In this document: one piece after another, positions 60,582 to 64,000 of the stretch
How positions within the stretch are numbered: the stretch's first letter is position 1
Layout of the letters: every line of letters begins with the position of its first letter
NCBI RefSeq assembly: GCF_024679245.1
Contig: NC_090195.1
Span: 9,749,993-9,813,992, forward strand
Direction of reading: 5' to 3'
DNA length: 64,000 nt
From: Pseudorasbora parva
Taxonomy: Eukaryota > Chordata > Actinopteri > Cypriniformes > Gobionidae
Position numbers and translations under genes: made by a program
The notes under the pieces: model-generated
Databases searched by the model: none
What the model saw: the letters and a program-made list of their open reading frames with translations, nothing else
Told to the model about the DNA's origin: nothing

Positions 60582-61106
60582 TAGCCTAGAAATCTAGACG
60601 CACCCTAGCGGCAGCAAATTTAATTTGTCCGCGAGTGTCGTCTAGCAACTCTCAATACCCTTCTGAGCTGTATTCGCCTAACTCTTGCCTGGCCAATCAC
60701 ATCGTGTATAGAGTCGATGGGCGGGGCCATAATGACGACGGCAAAGTTGCGTTTGCGTGCTTCTAGTAAACACAGAAACTGGCGAACGGCGGCCTTTCGA
60801 ATCAGCTTTGACCGCAACTCTGGAAGACTTGGAGTTAAGCTTTTCTGTGAGAAAAGAACAAAGAACAGCATGGAAGTCATTCTTAAAAAGGGAAGATGTG
60901 TTCGGAGTTTTGTTGACCGGATACAGCGAATTTTTAATCAATCAACAAGCTCCGTTTCACCTTCGTTGCTCTGGTTGATTGTAGCGCTATCCTATCGCGT
61001 ACAGAGGGAGTTTGAAAGACAACCGTTTATCCGGCCCCTCGGATTGAGCCGTCAATGGTGAGTTTCCAGACCAAACATCTTGATGTGGGACTGGCTTGTC
61101 ACGCTA
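60582..61106 (+). mobile_element. 9-bp-TSD element, copy E, complete (525 bp)
   Basis: Begins TAGCCTAGAAATCTAGACGC, ends CTTGTCACGCTA. Perfect duplication CATCATACT at 60573-60581 and 61107-61115. CCAAT (60693-60697), GTGTATAGAG (about 60704) and GGGCGGGGCC (60719-60728) precede a 114-codon open frame (60717-61061), the longest version of the frame shared with copies A, C and D. The protein (start MGGAIMTTAKLRLRASSKHR) matches no family I know. Confidence 0.9.
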
Positions 61107-61115
61107 CATCATACT

Positions 61116-62289
61116 ATCACTGCAGCTGAATAAATAGAAGATTGATACGCTTTCATTAAACATGAGTAATAAACACACGACTTCTTTAGGCCTTCTTGTG
61201 GATTTATGATAATAAAGTATATTTATACTTCAATGCTAATCGACATAGCCTTTTTCACTGTATAGAATATTATTAAATAATATGTTATGTGCCTTAGTCT
61301 ATGTAAGAAGCCACATCATATCATCTCATCTCAAAGTTTCCAAGCACTCAACTGACATTATGAAGTAATTTTGGAGTAAATACATGTTAAATGTTGAAAT
61401 GTTAAATGTTGTTACATGTTAAAGAGGTTTATAAATGTTTCTCATGTTTGGTAAGATGTTTGATGCATGTTGCTTTTTCAAATGCACGTTATAAGCTGCG
61501 CATAAAAATTAATCCCAGCCTTAGATGCCATATCTGTTTAAGCGATAAATTCGGGTTAATTGCGAGAAATCGTGCAGCCCCAGTCCAATTTTATATTTTC
61601 ACATGATAACTGTGCAGCGCTTCTAAAAGAAAACATTTGGTTAGGTTTTACAAAATAATTCATATAGTGTTCTACAAAAAGTGTAAATGATACTTTATCT
61701 AATGCAAGGAAATTCATACATTTTTTATATCTGTCAAAAAAAAGTGTAAAAAAATCATTCTACTGTGCATTGAATATACAAAATTGCCCGAAAAAAAATG
61801 CTTTAGTGCAATGAGTTTAGGGACCTCAGCATAATTTAGGTCATATAGAGTCTTACCGGTTAACTAAGTTGCCCATTTGCAGTTTTTTTCAAACAGAACA
61901 GACTGCGAAGATAGTCACATTTTTTGACAGGGACAGGAGCTCATTACTGTAGTCTTGGGTTAGACTGAAATGGTGACCTTTGTGATGACTCTTATCAAAG
62001 GCATTAAACATCAATTATTCAAATGAATTACTTCACTTACTCTCCAAATCTTACTCATTCGGACAACGCCATGAAACTTTTAAGAGTTGCATGCATGAAA
62101 TATTAACAGCGATGCCTTCACTCATTCCATAATGAATAAGCACACCTTGGCATTGACACATTTACTTATAGAGCAAGAAGAGAGAAAGCAAGTTGTGTCC
62201 TTCACGGGGCATCGTAATGCTCATCTTCTGCTTTGTTCACCACAGTAAGCAAAATGTTGTTGGGAGGTAAACTGATGTGTGACAATAGC
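61116..62289. other. unique AT-rich DNA, no gene seen
   Basis: No repeat recognised apart from small ATGTTAAATGTTG repeats at about 61384-61410. About 62211-62250, read on the minus strand, might be a further decayed amylase piece (see findings) but is too weak to annotate. Confidence 0.4.
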
Positions 62290-62458
<169 letters not shown>

Positions 62459-62544
62459 GACCTAGGCTGATGTATATTTTTAGATGCACAGCTGTCACAT
62501 TTCACCCTGTTGACTCTCTAGTGCTTTACGTCACTGCAATCTAC

Positions 62545-62850
62545 CTTTCCTTTCACAACATAACGGTCCCAGCAACAGCTTGACGTGACCCTTTCCGTAG
62601 GGATGGGCCACAGTCATTTTGTACATTTTGAAGACCATGAGAGCAGACAAGAGTCATCATTCATAATGTTTGTTTGGCTCCTGCTGAAACAGTCAGTGTA
62701 CTTTCGTCTTGAAGAGGACAGCTCCTACCTGCACTCCTAAACTCTTTGACTGGGTGGACGGATGCCCCAACAGCCACATGACCTCTCCGGTTGTCATGGT
62801 TATTCGCAAACACCAGGGCCGTGTCACAAGGCATCAATCTCCGGCACTCG
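62545..62850 (-). pseudogene. decayed pancreatic alpha-amylase fragment, two exon-like blocks
   Basis: Block 1 (62760-62850) follows an acceptor-like TTGTTTTCAG and reads ECRRLMPCDTALVFANNHDN then RRGHVAVGAS. It aligns with the animal amylase stretch ending in LVFVDNHDNQRGHGAGGAS, including the catalytic-region NHD. Block 2 (about 62545-62640) reads YKMTVAHPYG, then after a frameshift SSCCWDRYVVKGK, aligned with YKMAVGFMLAHPYG and SSYRWDRNIVNGK of fish amylases. It is followed by AAAG|GTAG, a donor-like edge at the position where I expect an exon junction. About 110-120 bp separates the blocks. Substitutions at normally fixed positions (GEGWGF to ECRRLM), an in-frame loss of four residues (GFML) and the frameshift mark it as non-functional. 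Earlier and later exons are not seen. Confidence 0.6.
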
Positions 62851-62859
62851 CTGAAAACA

Positions 62860-64000
62860 ACAAGAACTTACATTTGAACAAATAGAAGGCAACACACAAA
62901 AATCCACATGAAGAGCAAGAGCAAAGTTATGTTGTGATGTGATGTGAGTCTATATTTATCATATGGAACATGACAGGGGGTTTCTAGCTGGTCCACTGGG
63001 TTTATTTGCAGGTCAAACTGGTCTTTGGAATATTCTTGGTCTTAAAATAACATTCCTTACAAGTAATCAGATATTAGGGTTAGATTATCGCCTGGGTTAG
63101 AGCCTCTAGCATTTTTATAAAATCTATTATTTCCTTTATATTATTTCACAACATTATATATTATGATATTTGTGATAATTACACCACGTTTCCAAATACA
63201 AACATACATATGCATATGCACATTTATTGCCAATTCATTGGTAACATTCCATGCAAAAGGTGTCATAATATTATTTGAGCTAAAAATAGTTCTCACAGAT
63301 CATGTCAAGTTCGTCACAAGTTCATTTTGATTTGAATCAAAGTGAGTGGGTGAGTTATTTACTTGCAACATCAATTTCCACTTCTTTTCCTTCTTCTTCT
63401 TTCTTTTATAAATGACGGCCACTTATTTTCCTTCTTCCTCTTCTTTTTTCTCTTACTCTCTTATAAATGACGCCACTGATAATGCCAATGTGAGAGTGAA
63501 GTCAGACGTGGCATTTTCTTGTTGACGCGCTAAATTTTGTATCACGTTGGCAGGGTACTCAGCCAATCAACACGAAGATCTAAATATGATAGGCGGGCAT
63601 CGTGTAAGTAACAGGTTAATAAGCCAATCGTTTTTTATGAATTAAAATTAATTTTAAATACATAGGGCATGGTATGCATCGACGTCACTTTCCCACTGGA
63701 ACACGCCCCCTCAGCCTGCAAAATGTTAGTAAAACAAATGATTATCAGTTAAACTAAAGGTTGGATTTGATATAGTGTTCCGTACAACTTACCAAAGATC
63801 CAGTGATATTAGCATGCAGCCAAGAATCGTGTTTTCCTGACATTTATTGTCAGTCATCACAATTTCGAGGGTGAATCCTGTATGGATGGGCTTATTTATT
63901 GAAGCGTGTATGTGGCCACTTGTCAAGAATGGTAAACAAAAGAATGGTGTTCAAAATCTGAACATATTAATTTTTTTTTTTTATATTGCATAGACATGAA
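62860..64000. other. unique DNA, no gene seen
   Basis: A pyrimidine-rich stretch at 63375-63460 contains an imperfect duplication (TTATAAATGACGGCCACTTA / TTATAAATGACGCCACTGAT). 63540-63720 has GCCAATCAAC and AACACGCCCCCTC, possibly an old repeat. No amylase exon upstream of 62850 was recognised. Confidence 0.35.

Overview
The window looks like a gene-poor, transposon-saturated stretch of a teleost nuclear genome, most probably a cyprinid. The grounds are the AT-rich composition, long AT/CA/GATA microsatellites, Tc1-like elements, L2-type LINE 3' ends, a tRNA/L2 SINE, and TTAA-flanked MITEs ending in the AGGGATAGTTCACC-type sequence that I recognise from carp and zebrafish. No intact host protein-coding gene is visible. 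Almost every long reading frame is a transposase fragment or a repeat artefact. The only host-gene homology I can support is a decayed piece of a pancreatic alpha-amylase gene (two exon-like segments, minus strand, 62545-62850).

Layout. 1-12.5 kb: repeat end, unique DNA, a TTAA element nested in another TTAA element (2914-4562), microsatellites, a Tc1-like 5' fragment, and several small palindromic MITEs. 12.5-14.6 kb: a hAT-like relic interrupted by an 835-bp MITE and carrying a 38-bp minisatellite of about 19.5 units. 14.6-22 kb: three TTAA elements, two of them large foldbacks, plus TA-flanked MITEs. 23.5-25.8 kb: a triple nest (9-bp-TSD element > L2 LINE > TTAA element). 26.7-28.6 kb: two abutting Tc1 relics, one split by a MITE. 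30.2-31.1 kb: first copy of a recurrent element flanked by 9-bp duplications. 32.8-42 kb: a TTAA element, two more Tc1 relics, a tRNA-like duplicated repeat and unique islands. 42.7-46.2 kb: a second triple nest (9-bp-TSD element > hAT > nearly intact Tc1/mariner with DD35E spacing and IR/DR ends). 46-64 kb: unique islands, further 9-bp-TSD copies at 50.6, 57.4 (carrying a SINE) and 60.6 kb, a Tc1 relic, a TTAA foldback, a GATA array and the amylase remnant.

How the parts interact. The mobile elements use each other as targets, so relative ages can be read from the nesting. Long inverted-repeat elements could form double-stranded RNA if transcribed. The clearest under-described signal is a family of about 525 bp with imperfect ends TAGCCT...AGGCTA, present five times and each time flanked by a 9-bp target-site duplication, three of them perfect. 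It carries a CCAAT/TATA-like/GC-box module just before a reading frame that is shared among copies. Unique islands between the repeats have the composition of ordinary vertebrate intergenic DNA. Some resemble conserved non-coding elements, but this cannot be tested from one sequence.
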